A stretch of DNA of 64,000 nt from an uncultured Clostridia bacterium. GTDB lineage: Bacteria > Bacillota > Clostridia > Christensenellales > Aristaeellaceae. Each line of letters opens with the position of its first letter. Position 1 is the first letter of the stretch. The translations under genes and the position numbers were made by a program. The stretch is taken from the NCBI GenBank assembly GCA_947166705.1, contig CAMVFE010000001.1, positions 62,001 through 126,000 on the forward strand, given 5' to 3'. Of the stretch, positions 18,166 through 25,978 are shown piece by piece. The notes below the pieces were generated by a model. The model saw nothing but the letters and a program-made list of their open reading frames with translations. It was not told the origin of the DNA and searched no databases.

Positions 18166-20736
18166 TCAGCCCTTCCCGCTGAACCCTTCGTATCCCGGGT
18201 ATTCCGCGTACGCCGGGTCCGCCGCGATAAGCTCGATAAAGTTGTCGATCTCCATGATGTCGCTCTTCCGGCACTCCCGGATTTCGATCCGGTAGTTCTT
18301 CCGCAGGATCCGCAGCGGCACCTGCTCCCAGAGGTTCTCCTTCCCGCCCCGGCTTCCGTAAACCCGGCGGAGGTCGGTCTTCAGCCTCTCCCCGTCCTTT
18401 CCGTCCCAGTAGGAGATGCCGAAGGCCTGCCAGCAGTCCGTGCCGCCCATCCGGTAATCCGCGGCGTACCCGCCCCGCTTCCGGAAGCACCAGTCGTCGG
18501 TCTCCGCGACCCGCGCGCCCAGGTAATTCGTCCGGTACTCGTACCGGCGGATGACGTCCGGATTGCTGACGTACAGGTCCGCCTCGCAGATATAGCACCG
18601 GTCGAACAGGTCGGCGGCCAGCACGGCGGAGCCGATGTTGTTGGCCAGGTTGAATTCCGGGTTGTCGATGAACCTCAGCGTCGGATACTTCTCGAGCAGG
18701 GCGTCGAACTGCTCCTTCCGGTATCCCCGCACGACCGTGATGTTCGTGATGCCCTTTGCGTACAGCGCGTCCAGCAGCGTGTCGAGGATCCGCGTCCCTT
18801 TGATTTTCACCAGCGGCTTCGGAGTGTCCAGCGTCACCGGCGCCAGCCGCTGGCCGAACCCGGCCGCGAGGATGACGGCCTTCCGCACCCGGTAGGGCTC
18901 CAGCGCCTTCAGTCCCTTTTCGCTGATCTCCAGGCTCCCGTCCGCCAGCACGTTGATCCGATCCTGCTCCGCCATTTCCCGGGTCAGCTTTGCGGCGCCG
19001 CCCAGCGTAATCGTCATCTCGTCCGCCAGCTGCCGCTGGGTGCAGGCGGCCCTGCCGTTTTTCTCCAGGCAGGCCAGGAACTCAAACTCCGCCCGGGTCA
19101 GGCCCGCCCCGTCCGCGCCCTCCCGGCGCTCCCGCCGGCCCAGCGCCGAGGATACCGCGGCGAAAACCGTCCGGGCCCCGATGTTCAGCGCCAGGATGAT
19201 CAGGCTGATGACGCTCTGCATCTCATAGTTGCCGCTCTTTTCGTAGGTGGTGATCAGGATGGACAGGGGCTGGTTGTCATAGGTGCACAGGAAGGCCACG
19301 GCGGAGATCGTGATCATGCTGTTCAGGAAGAAATACGAAAACATTTCCGTCAGCGTGGAGGCGGAAGAGGGAATCAGCACCTTCCGGAGGATGCCCGCCC
19401 GGCCGATGCCCAGCGTTTCCCCGATCACCTCGTATTCCGAATTGATCTTGCTCAGGCAGTTTTTGGCCAGCAGGTACGGCGAACCGAGGAAATGGAAGAC
19501 GTTCACGGTCATCAGGATCAGAACCGTTCCGTAGAAGGTTCCGCCGGTGTCCTTAAACAGGAAGATGTAGCCGATGCCCAGCACCAGCCCGGGGATCGCG
19601 ATGGTGCTGAGCGCGAGCAGGTCCACCGCCTTGCCCATGCGCCCGCCCTGCCGCACGCTCAGGTATCCCAGCAGGTACGCGAAGAACGTCCCGGCCGCGG
19701 CGGTCAGCAGCGCCAGGCCCAGGGAGTTGGCGATATACGCCCCCAGCCCGATGCCGTAGGTGTTGGAAAAGATCCCGGCCACATGCTCCAGCGTCAGGAT
19801 CAGGTCCTGCGGGAAGGCGCGGGTGAAGGAAAGGCAGATGAAGGCGGCCTGCGGCGTGAACAGCAGCGCGCACAGAACCAGGATCACGGCGGCCGCGGCG
19901 CGGTTGAAGCCCTTCCCGGCCCCGATCAGCCTTTCCCGCTTCTCGCTGCTCTGCTCCCGGAAGGCCAGGTCAAACCCGAAGGAAATCAGGGACGGAACCA
20001 GCAGCACCAGGCCGGCGATACTGCCGCGCCCGTACTGGAAGGAAGACATGAACTGGTCGTACAGGTACATGGGCAGCGTCCGGACCTTCCCGGCGATCTC
20101 CATCGGGATACCATAGTCGGAGAAGGTCAGGGTGAAGCACGCGAAAAAAGCGGACACCAGGGCGACGCGCAGGTAGGGCAGCGTCAGCCGGAAAAAGGTG
20201 CTCCCCCGCCCGATCCCCAGGACGTCCGCGGCATCGTAGGGCCCCTTGTCCTCATAGCCGAGCGCGTCGTACAGGATCAGGAAGGTGGCCGGGAAGGAGG
20301 CGATCACGGAGCCCAGGATCAGCCCGGGAAAGCCCCGGATCTCGATCACCGTTCCGGTCAACAGGTCCACCAGGCCGTTCCTTCCAAACAGAATTCGAAG
20401 CCCAAGCCCCACCGAAATCGTCGGAACGAGCATTCCAAGGGTCAGAAACACCACCAGCGTGTTCTTCCGGTGCAGACCGGAGGCGTTCAGCAGCCAGGCG
20501 GCCCCGAGGGCCAGCGCCGTGGTGACCGCGGCCGCCGCCCCGGAATACAGGAGGGAGTTCAGCACGGCCTCCCGGAAATTCCGGTCCCGGCCCATGAAGG
20601 CCCAATCCTTCCCCGTGATGTGGAAGGCCAGCGTCGCCAGCGGCAGGATGGCGAAGAGCAGGATGCACCCCACGGAAATCAGGCGCGGCATCTCCCGCCC
20701 GAGGAACCTGCCGGCCCGGATCATGCGTCTGTTCAT
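18166..20736 (-). CDS. Fusion: two-module ABC importer permease + winged helix + LicC/PntC-type nucleotidyltransferase
   Basis: One uninterrupted 856-codon frame. Residues 1-540 are a duplicated binding-protein-dependent permease of the Fe3+/2-aminoethylphosphonate class, with EAA-loop-like segments (DAADVLGIGRGS near 175; GETLGIGRAG near 445). Residues 546-615 are a winged helix (LTRAEFEFLACLEKNG). From 618 a nucleotidyltransferase follows: AVILAAGFGQRLAPVTLDTPKPLV, CEADLYV, DNFIELIAAD. The same HTH-plus-transferase module is a separate protein at 24703. No start codon or ribosome binding site is seen at the junction, which argues for a true fusion. The enzyme part probably makes a CMP-activated phosphocholine, aminoethylphosphonate or similar head group from the imported substrate; this is inference. 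Confidence 0.85.
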   Translation of the reverse strand: MNRRMIRAGRFLGREMPRLISVGCILLFAILPLATLAFHITGKDWAFMGRDRNFREAVLNSLLYSGAAAAVTTALALGAAWLLNASGLHRKNTLVVFLTLGMLVPTISVGLGLRILFGRNGLVDLLTGTVIEIRGFPGLILGSVIASFPATFLILYDALGYEDKGPYDAADVLGIGRGSTFFRLTLPYLRVALVSAFFACFTLTFSDYGIPMEIAGKVRTLPMYLYDQFMSSFQYGRGSIAGLVLLVPSLISFGFDLAFREQSSEKRERLIGAGKGFNRAAAAVILVLCALLFTPQAAFICLSFTRAFPQDLILTLEHVAGIFSNTYGIGLGAYIANSLGLALLTAAAGTFFAYLLGYLSVRQGGRMGKAVDLLALSTIAIPGLVLGIGYIFLFKDTGGTFYGTVLILMTVNVFHFLGSPYLLAKNCLSKINSEYEVIGETLGIGRAGILRKVLIPSSASTLTEMFSYFFLNSMITISAVAFLCTYDNQPLSILITTYEKSGNYEMQSVISLIILALNIGARTVFAAVSSALGRRERREGADGAGLTRAEFEFLACLEKNGRAACTQRQLADEMTITLGGAAKLTREMAEQDRINVLADGSLEISEKGLKALEPYRVRKAVILAAGFGQRLAPVTLDTPKPLVKIKGTRILDTLLDALYAKGITNITVVRGYRKEQFDALLEKYPTLRFIDNPEFNLANNIGSAVLAADLFDRCYICEADLYVSNPDVIRRYEYRTNYLGARVAETDDWCFRKRGGYAADYRMGGTDCWQAFGISYWDGKDGERLKTDLRRVYGSRGGKENLWEQVPLRILRKNYRIEIRECRKSDIMEIDNFIELIAADPAYAEYPGYEGFSGKG

Positions 20737-21497
20737 CGGATGCTGTCCTCGATGGATTTCACTTTTTCGTCCAGATGGTCAACAATAAACCGCTTCACGA
20801 AAGGATCGGCGGGATGGCGGTACAGGTTGCGCGGCGTATCCAGCTGGGCGATCTTCAGGTCGTCGATCACCATGATCCGGTCCGAAAGCGCGAAAGCCTC
20901 CTCCTGGTCGTGGGTCACGTACACCATCGTGATCTTCATCTGCCGCTGGATCTCCTTGAGCTGCTTCCGCAGGGCGGCCTTGATCTCCGCGTCCAGCGCG
21001 GACATCGGCTCGTCGAAAAGGATCAGGTCGGGGTTCAGCACCAGCGTCCGCGCGATGGCCACCCGCTGCTGCTGGCCGCCGGAAAGCTGTCGGGGCTTTT
21101 TGAAAATATGCTCCTCCAGCCCGACGGTTCCGATGATTCCCCGCACCCGCCGGTCCGTCTCCTCCTTCCCCGTCCCCCGGTGCCGCAGGGCGTAGGAGAT
21201 GTTGTGGTAGACGTCCATGTTGGGAAACAGCGAATAGTTCTGGAAAACGATGCCGATATTCCGGTCCTTCGGGCGGGCGCCGGTGATATCGGCCCCGTCC
21301 TTCAGGATCTGCCCCGCGTCCGGATGCTCGATGCCGGCCAGGATTTTCAGCAGGGTCGTCTTCCCGCAGCCGGAGGGCCCGAGCAGGGACAGGAATTCCC
21401 CTCTCCGGATATCAAACGTCAGATCCTCCAGCACTGTCCTGGATCCGTATTTCTTGGTGATTCCCCTGCAGCGGATAATGGCCGCTTCCTCGCTCAT
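20733..21497 (-). CDS. ABC importer ATPase, Fe3+/2-aminoethylphosphonate/polyamine class
   Basis: A 254-residue ATPase from ATG at 21497 (GGAGAGAAAAG upstream). Walker A is GPSGCGKTT, the signature LSGGQQQRVAIART, and Walker B DLILFDEPMSALD, followed by the H-loop VTHDQEEAFALSDRI. The short C-terminal regulatory part matches phosphonate or iron importers rather than maltose-type ATPases. Its stop overlaps the permease-fusion start by 4 bases and the binding-protein gene is 56 bases upstream, so the three form one importer operon. Confidence 0.9.
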   Translation of the reverse strand: MSEEAAIIRCRGITKKYGSRTVLEDLTFDIRRGEFLSLLGPSGCGKTTLLKILAGIEHPDAGQILKDGADITGARPKDRNIGIVFQNYSLFPNMDVYHNISYALRHRGTGKEETDRRVRGIIGTVGLEEHIFKKPRQLSGGQQQRVAIARTLVLNPDLILFDEPMSALDAEIKAALRKQLKEIQRQMKITMVYVTHDQEEAFALSDRIMVIDDLKIAQLDTPRNLYRHPADPFVKRFIVDHLDEKVKSIEDSIR

Positions 21498-21553
21498 CTT
21501 TTCTCTCCGTTCTCCCGTCCCGGATCCCGCGCCCGCCGGCGTTCCCGCCGCGG

Positions 21554-22555
21554 TCAGTACGCCCACAGGTCCAGCAGGTCCTGCTTGTACCGGAAGTCAA
21601 ACAGCCCGTTCATCGGGATTTCCTCATAGCTCTCCGGATAGCCCGGGATCTCCGCCGCGGGCATGTCCGCGTAGATCCGGTCCGGGTTGAACGCCGCGCA
21701 CTGCGGCCGGTTCAGCTCGTTGTACAGGGCGTCGAACACCGCCTTCACCGAAGGCTTCTCCTCATGCCCGGCGATCATGCCCATCGTGAACAGGTCGTAG
21801 GCCAGGCCCTGCTCCGGGATCACCACCCGCAGGCCCTCGTTCTCGTTCGCGTACCGCACGCACTGCCACAGCAGGCCGTAGGCGATGGCCGCCTCCCCGC
21901 GGACGGCGGAGCGGGCGGGCGCGGAGCCGGAGGTCGTGTATTCCAGGATGTTGGGATAGATGTCGTCGAAGTATTTCAGCCCGGCTTCCTGCCCCAGCAG
22001 CGTCACCATGCCGTTGTAATAGCTGTACCCCGTGCCCGAGGACAGGGGGCTGGGCATTGCGATCAGCCCCTCGTAGGCCGGGTCGAGCATGTCCTCATAG
22101 GAAGCCGGGACGGGCAGGCCCTTCTCCTCCAGCATCGCCGTGTTCACGAGGAAGGCCCCCGCGGTCTTGCCGTTCACGGCGTACCGATGGTGCCTTTCCG
22201 TGTATCCCGTCACGGAGGGATCGTAAATGCTGAAATCATAGCCGCTCAGGTCGGCGAAAAGCTCCGGGTCCGCGTTCAGGATGATCTCCGCGTTCACAAC
22301 CTCCAGGTCGTAGAAAATATCGCAGTCGCTGCCGCGGCCCTCCGCCTGCAGCCTGGAAAGCAGCTGCCCCGTCCCCAGGGACTGGAACACAATCTCCGTG
22401 TCGGGGAACCTCCGGTCCAGCTCCGCCTGCAGCCAGGCGATGCGCTCCTCCTCCGCCGCCGTGTAGATCACGACGCGGTCCTCCGCTGCCAGGGCGTAGC
22501 CGAAGGCGGACAGTGCGCAGCACAGAGCAGTCAGGACACAAAGTATCTTTTTCAT
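21554..22555 (-). CDS. ABC importer periplasmic-type substrate-binding protein
   Basis: A 333-residue protein. ATG at 22555 is 8 bases after GGGAGG; an earlier in-frame ATG at 22561 is too close to it. Residues 1-22 are a signal peptide (CALSAFGYALA before AEDR); it has no clear lipobox. VVIYTAAEEERIAWLQAELDRRFPD, SDCDIFYDLEVVNA and SSGTGYSYYNGMVTLLG fit the SBP_bac_6 type of binding proteins for Fe3+, 2-aminoethylphosphonate or similar small ligands. The fusion of the cognate permease to a LicC-like enzyme favours a phosphorus-containing head-group ligand over iron, but this is inference. Confidence 0.85.
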   Translation of the reverse strand: MKKILCVLTALCCALSAFGYALAAEDRVVIYTAAEEERIAWLQAELDRRFPDTEIVFQSLGTGQLLSRLQAEGRGSDCDIFYDLEVVNAEIILNADPELFADLSGYDFSIYDPSVTGYTERHHRYAVNGKTAGAFLVNTAMLEEKGLPVPASYEDMLDPAYEGLIAMPSPLSSGTGYSYYNGMVTLLGQEAGLKYFDDIYPNILEYTTSGSAPARSAVRGEAAIAYGLLWQCVRYANENEGLRVVIPEQGLAYDLFTMGMIAGHEEKPSVKAVFDALYNELNRPQCAAFNPDRIYADMPAAEIPGYPESYEEIPMNGLFDFRYKQDLLDLWAY

Positions 22556-22589
22556 GGTCATAGCCTCCCGGAATAATCTTTTCGTCCCC

Positions 22590-22647
22590 GCGGACACGGG
22601 GACGGTTCTTTTGTCTTGGCGGACACGGGGACGGTTCTTTTGTCTTG
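22590..22647 (-). repeat. Two tandem 29-bp units in the 5' leader of the importer operon
   Basis: Two adjacent identical 29-base units (22590-22618 and 22619-22647). On the minus strand each contains AAGAACCGTCCCCGTGTC. The downstream unit together with 22582-22589 can form a CGTCCCC/GGGGACG hairpin in the mRNA leader. A 26-base core identical to this unit recurs at 43030-43055. Confidence 0.85.
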
Positions 22648-22696
22648 TTTCTCATGTCTCCATCCCGCCGCGGAACCGGAACCGGAACCGGTCTCC

Positions 22697-22725
22697 ATTA
22701 TAGGATACTCGTCGCCGGATGTCAA
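22697..22725 (-). promoter_or_regulatory. Perfect-consensus sigma-A promoter of the importer operon
   Basis: Minus strand TTGACA (22720-22725), exactly 17 bases, TATAAT (22697-22702), with an A/T-rich stretch upstream that could act as an UP element. The leader to the start codon is about 135 bases and holds the 29-bp repeats. A perfect match is unusual and suggests strong expression. Confidence 0.9.
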
Positions 22726-22797
22726 TGTGTTTTGTTCAAATTTTCAACTCTATTTCTTATTTTTGAACAGCGAAAGCGGCCCATTTTGCGAAATCGA

Positions 22798-24620
22798 GTA
22801 GGGAGAGTTTAATCTCCCTCTCACACCACCGGACGTGCCGTTCGGCATCCGGCGGTTCGGTTCAATTTCAAAGCATGTTGGTTCATGTAGTAATCAAGGC
22901 AACTGACCAGGCCTCGCTTGGTCAGTATTTCTTTTGAGACCGCCCGGCTCAAGCAAGATTTTGTTGCCACGAGGATGTAACAATTACCCCAGTATGCTGT
23001 TTTGCTTGCGAGCCATTCCGGTATGCCGAGTTTCTGCAATCCCCATTTCCGTTTAGATGGTACTTTCCACTGTTTCCAGATAATCATCCGCATCATTGTC
23101 CGCAAATGTTCGTCAGTAGTTTGCATGGTTTTCTTCATATCACCCATAGCAAAGTAATTGATCCATCCGCGGATAACCTCATTAAGCTTCTTGAGCCGGT
23201 AATCCATGTCTACGCTCCAGCTTCTGCAGCACAGTTTCTTCAACTTCCGCTTGAATTTCGCCACGGATTTCTGGTGTGGTCTTGCTCTCCATGTCCCCTC
23301 TTTGTCCTTCCAGAACCCAAAGCCGAGATATTTCAGATTCGTTGGTTTCGTGATGCAGGTTTTCTCCGCATTGACCTTTAATCCCAGCTTGCGTTCTATC
23401 CAGTCGGTAATGGAGTACATGACCCTCTTGGCCGCCGCACTGCTGCCCACCACGATTACACAATCGTCTGCATATCGGGTAAACTTCAGCCCTCTGGCCT
23501 CAAGTTCTTTATCCAGCTCATTCAGCATAATGTTGCTAAGTAACGGTGACAGATTACCTCCTTGCGGCGTTCCGGTCAGCGTTTCCTCATACTTCCCCTT
23601 GACCATGACCCCGGCTTGCAGATACTTCCGTATCAGTGACTCCGTGTCTCCATCATGGATCGTACGATTAATGATACTCATCAGTCTGTCCTGTGGTACG
23701 GTGTCAAAGAACTTCTCCAGATCGATATCAACAATCCATATGCTTCCTTCGTTGAAATACTCCAACAGTTTCACAATGGCTTGTTCGCAACTCTTGCCAG
23801 GCCTGAAGCCGTAGCTGTTCTCGCTGAATTGTTTTTCAAATATCGGCGAGAGTGTCTGCGCTATTGCCTGCTGGACCGTTCTGTCCACCACAGTCGGAAT
23901 TCCGAGTTTTCTGACGCCGCCGTTTTCCTTCGGGATTTCCACCCGTTCTACTGGTTGTGGTTTGTACCGTCTTTCCCGGATCGCCTGCTCAATTTCCTTC
24001 CAGTGGTCAGACATATACAGATTCAGTTCTTCGACTTCCATGCCATCTACTCCGGATGCCCCCTTATTGGCGCATACGCGTTTCATGGCTCTCTGTATGT
24101 TCTCCCAGTCCAGAATCCTGTCCAGCAGGCTTCCCATGCTTCCGTCTCCTTCCTTTCCGCTCCTAACTGCATCGCCCTATGTGTGCCGCTTCGCCTCATA
24201 TACGTTTCGGTTACCCGGCCTGTCGGGCTTGCTGTTGGGACATGCATTCATTTGACGTCTTGAACCGTTCGGCCCTTCACCTTTCGGCTACTATGGCCTC
24301 TGCTGACTTCTCGCAATTCGTTGTTACTACGGTTAATGAAACCGCTTGCGAGATCTCACGGGATAAGTCCCGAACCTTTCCTCGTTTACCCGTCCGATTT
24401 ACGCAACAGGGTTACGGTTGCCTTTTGGACTTCACTGCGTTTTGCCAGCTCATCCGCCTGTTACGCCTTGGTATCGGCTTCCTGTTCGTCGGGCCACGAT
24501 TTCGCTATGGCTTCTTCTCCCCTGCGCCTCACGACGCAGACCTTGCCAGTCACTATCGGGTTCGTCGGCAGCTACGCCCCTTGGGACTTCCACCCAAGCT
24601 TCGGGACATGCCCGTCATAC
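22798..24620 (-). mobile_element. Group II intron, probably subgroup IIC
   Basis: The element is about 1.82 kb. The RNA domain V hairpin is seen at 22825-22856 (minus strand): a 9-bp stem ACCGCCGGA/TCCGGTGGT with a CGC-type catalytic triad, an asymmetric bulge and a CCG/CGG tip. A domain VI-like hairpin GGGAGA/TCTCCC follows at about 22801-22820. The stretch 24138-24620, without a gene, is the domain I-III RNA. The 5' end is placed at GTATG (24620) directly behind a terminator T tract, the known target preference of IIC introns. Both ends may be off by a few bases. Confidence 0.85.
22821..24137 (-). CDS. ltrA: Group II intron reverse transcriptase/maturase
   Basis: A 438-residue protein with ATG at 24137 (AAGGAGA upstream). 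Reverse transcriptase blocks are in order: KGASGVDGM, YGFRPGKSCEQAI, IVDIDLEKFFDTV, GTPQGGNLSPLLSN and RYADDCVIV with the catalytic YADD. Then NEVIRGWINYFAMGDM and IWKQWKVPSKRKWGLQKLGIPEW form the maturase X domain. No HNH endonuclease zinc motif is present, as in IIC introns. The last 13 codons run through domain V and the stop is just after it, so the RNA catalytic core and the protein C-terminus share sequence. Confidence 0.95.
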   Translation of the reverse strand: MGSLLDRILDWENIQRAMKRVCANKGASGVDGMEVEELNLYMSDHWKEIEQAIRERRYKPQPVERVEIPKENGGVRKLGIPTVVDRTVQQAIAQTLSPIFEKQFSENSYGFRPGKSCEQAIVKLLEYFNEGSIWIVDIDLEKFFDTVPQDRLMSIINRTIHDGDTESLIRKYLQAGVMVKGKYEETLTGTPQGGNLSPLLSNIMLNELDKELEARGLKFTRYADDCVIVVGSSAAAKRVMYSITDWIERKLGLKVNAEKTCITKPTNLKYLGFGFWKDKEGTWRARPHQKSVAKFKRKLKKLCCRSWSVDMDYRLKKLNEVIRGWINYFAMGDMKKTMQTTDEHLRTMMRMIIWKQWKVPSKRKWGLQKLGIPEWLASKTAYWGNCYILVATKSCLSRAVSKEILTKRGLVSCLDYYMNQHALKLNRTAGCRTARPVV

Positions 24621-24662
24621 AAAAGCGGGCGGAACTCCCACTTCCGGGAGCCCGCCCGCTTT
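24621..24662 (-). terminator. Rho-independent terminator of the 27937-24703 operon; intron target
   Basis: On the minus strand an imperfect long hairpin AAAGCGGGCGG...CCGCCCGCTTTT, with an inner CTCCC/GGGAG stem, ends in TTTT at 24621-24624. The group II intron begins at the next base. The terminator sits 40 bases after the LicC-type gene stop. Confidence 0.85.
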
Positions 24663-24702
24663 CAGGCATCCGTATTCTTTTCCGTTTTGTGAACGCGCCG
24701 AC

Positions 24703-25599
24703 CTACACATCGTAGGCCTTATCGATGGCCTTCAGCTCCCCGAAGGTATCGATCTCCACGATATCCTCGTCCTGGCATTCCCGGACCTCAACCCGGTAAT
24801 GCCCCTTCCGGTACACCAGCGGCACCTGCTCCCAGTACCGCTCCTTTCCGCCGGGGGAATCGTAGACCTCCCGGATATCCCGGTCCAGCCAGCGGCCGTC
24901 CTCCTCATTCCAGTAGGAGATGCCGACCATCTGCCAGATGTCGTCCCCCTCGCCGCCGACCATCTCCTCGGTGATGACCCCGTCCTTCACCCGGAAGCAC
25001 CAGTCGTTGGTCCGCTCCTTCCGGATCGCGAGGAAATCGGAGGCGTAGTGGTATTTCCGGATGATCGCCGGATTGGAGATCAGCAGGTCCGCCTCGAACA
25101 CGTACGCGTTGGAAAGCAGGCCGCGGGCGGCGAGGGCGGAACTGATGTTGTTCGCCTCGTTGTACGCCGGGTTCTCCAGAAACCTGATCATGGGATAGGT
25201 ATGCAGCAGCTGGTCGAACTGCTCGCCCAGGTACCCCCGCACGATCCAGATCTCTTCGATCCCGGCCGCCAGGCACGCATCGATCAGGCGGCTGATGATC
25301 GGCACGCCGTGCACGCGCACCAGCGGCTTGGGGGTGTTCAGGGTGATCGGCACCAGCCGGGATCCGAACCCGGCGGCGATGAACACCGCCCGCTTCGCGC
25401 GGTAGGGCTCCAGCGCGCGGATTCCGTCGGCGGTCACCCGCCCTTCCTCGGCCAAGCCGCGGCCCTTCAGCTCACGCAGCACCCGGTTCACCGTCCCGAG
25501 GGAGTGCCTCGTCCGGGACTCCAGCTCCCGCTGGGTCAGCGGGCTCCGGCTTTCGGCCAGCGCCTCCAGGATGTCAAACTCTTTTCTTGTCAGGTCCAT
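24703..25599 (-). CDS. Winged-helix + LicC-type nucleotidyltransferase
   Basis: A 298-residue protein. Residues 1-65 are a winged helix (LTRKEFDILEALAESRSPLTQREL), followed by a nucleotidyltransferase: AVFIAAGFGSRLVPITLNTPKPLVRVHG (71-98), EADLLISNPAIIRK and DIVEIDTFGELKAID at the end. This resembles LicC-type CTP:phosphocholine and PntC-type CTP:2-aminoethylphosphonate cytidylyltransferases. It is closely similar to the C-terminal part of the permease fusion at 18166. It ends an operon with a TagF-like fusion, which fits a role in making a CDP/CMP-activated donor. Whether the helix-turn-helix binds DNA is unknown. Confidence 0.8.
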   Translation of the reverse strand: MDLTRKEFDILEALAESRSPLTQRELESRTRHSLGTVNRVLRELKGRGLAEEGRVTADGIRALEPYRAKRAVFIAAGFGSRLVPITLNTPKPLVRVHGVPIISRLIDACLAAGIEEIWIVRGYLGEQFDQLLHTYPMIRFLENPAYNEANNISSALAARGLLSNAYVFEADLLISNPAIIRKYHYASDFLAIRKERTNDWCFRVKDGVITEEMVGGEGDDIWQMVGISYWNEEDGRWLDRDIREVYDSPGGKERYWEQVPLVYRKGHYRVEVRECQDEDIVEIDTFGELKAIDKAYDV

Positions 25600-25608
25600 C
25601 GGAGAAGC

Positions 25609-25902
25609 TTATGCCTCCTTCTCGCCGTCCTGGTCCACCGCGACGACATCCTCTTCCGTCTCCTTGTTCTTGTCGAAGTCGATGCCCGCCTTGTCCTTCA
25701 GATTTTTCTTGACACGGCGCCAGATGATCACGGCCACGGAGCCCACGGCGATGGCGATGCCGGCCGCCGCCTGGATCAGGTAGGTGGTCGCCGAGGGGTC
25801 GATATAGGCAAGGGCGTTCTGCGGCACGGTCACCGTCAGGTACAGGCCCGCCGCCGTCACCAGCCCGAGCTTCTTCAGGACGTTCTTCACAGGTTTCTTC
25901 AT
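25609..25902 (-). CDS. Small membrane protein with YIDPSATT motif
   Basis: A 97-residue protein (AAAGGAGAGG before the ATG). A hydrophobic N-terminal stretch ends in NALA, which may be a signal peptide, then AYIDPSATTYLIQ leads into a second hydrophobic helix (about 40-60), a basic stop (WRRVKKNLKDK) and an acidic tail. The IDPS start is like LLYIDPGTGSM at the N-terminus of the TagF-like protein at 14390. It lies between the YidC-TagF fusion and the LicC-type gene, 9 bases before the latter, so it is probably a partner of the transferase. Function not established. Confidence 0.8.
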   Translation of the reverse strand: MKKPVKNVLKKLGLVTAAGLYLTVTVPQNALAYIDPSATTYLIQAAAGIAIAVGSVAVIIWRRVKKNLKDKAGIDFDKNKETEEDVVAVDQDGEKEA

Positions 25903-25978
25903 GGATTTCCTCTCCTTTGCGTATCTTGTCTGCTTTCCGGGTCCAGCCCCGGCTTTTATCTGAGGTCCGGCCCCGGTT

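Noticed and set aside
18040-21195. Plus-strand open frame of 1051 codons
   Set aside because: Antisense to the permease fusion and ATPase genes, low-complexity composition, no ribosome binding site.
22590-22647. CRISPR-like repeat
   Set aside because: The units are directly adjacent with no spacers, and no cas gene is present.
24138-24620. Overlapping plus-strand small frames
   Set aside because: They fall in the structured RNA part of the group II intron and have no coding features.
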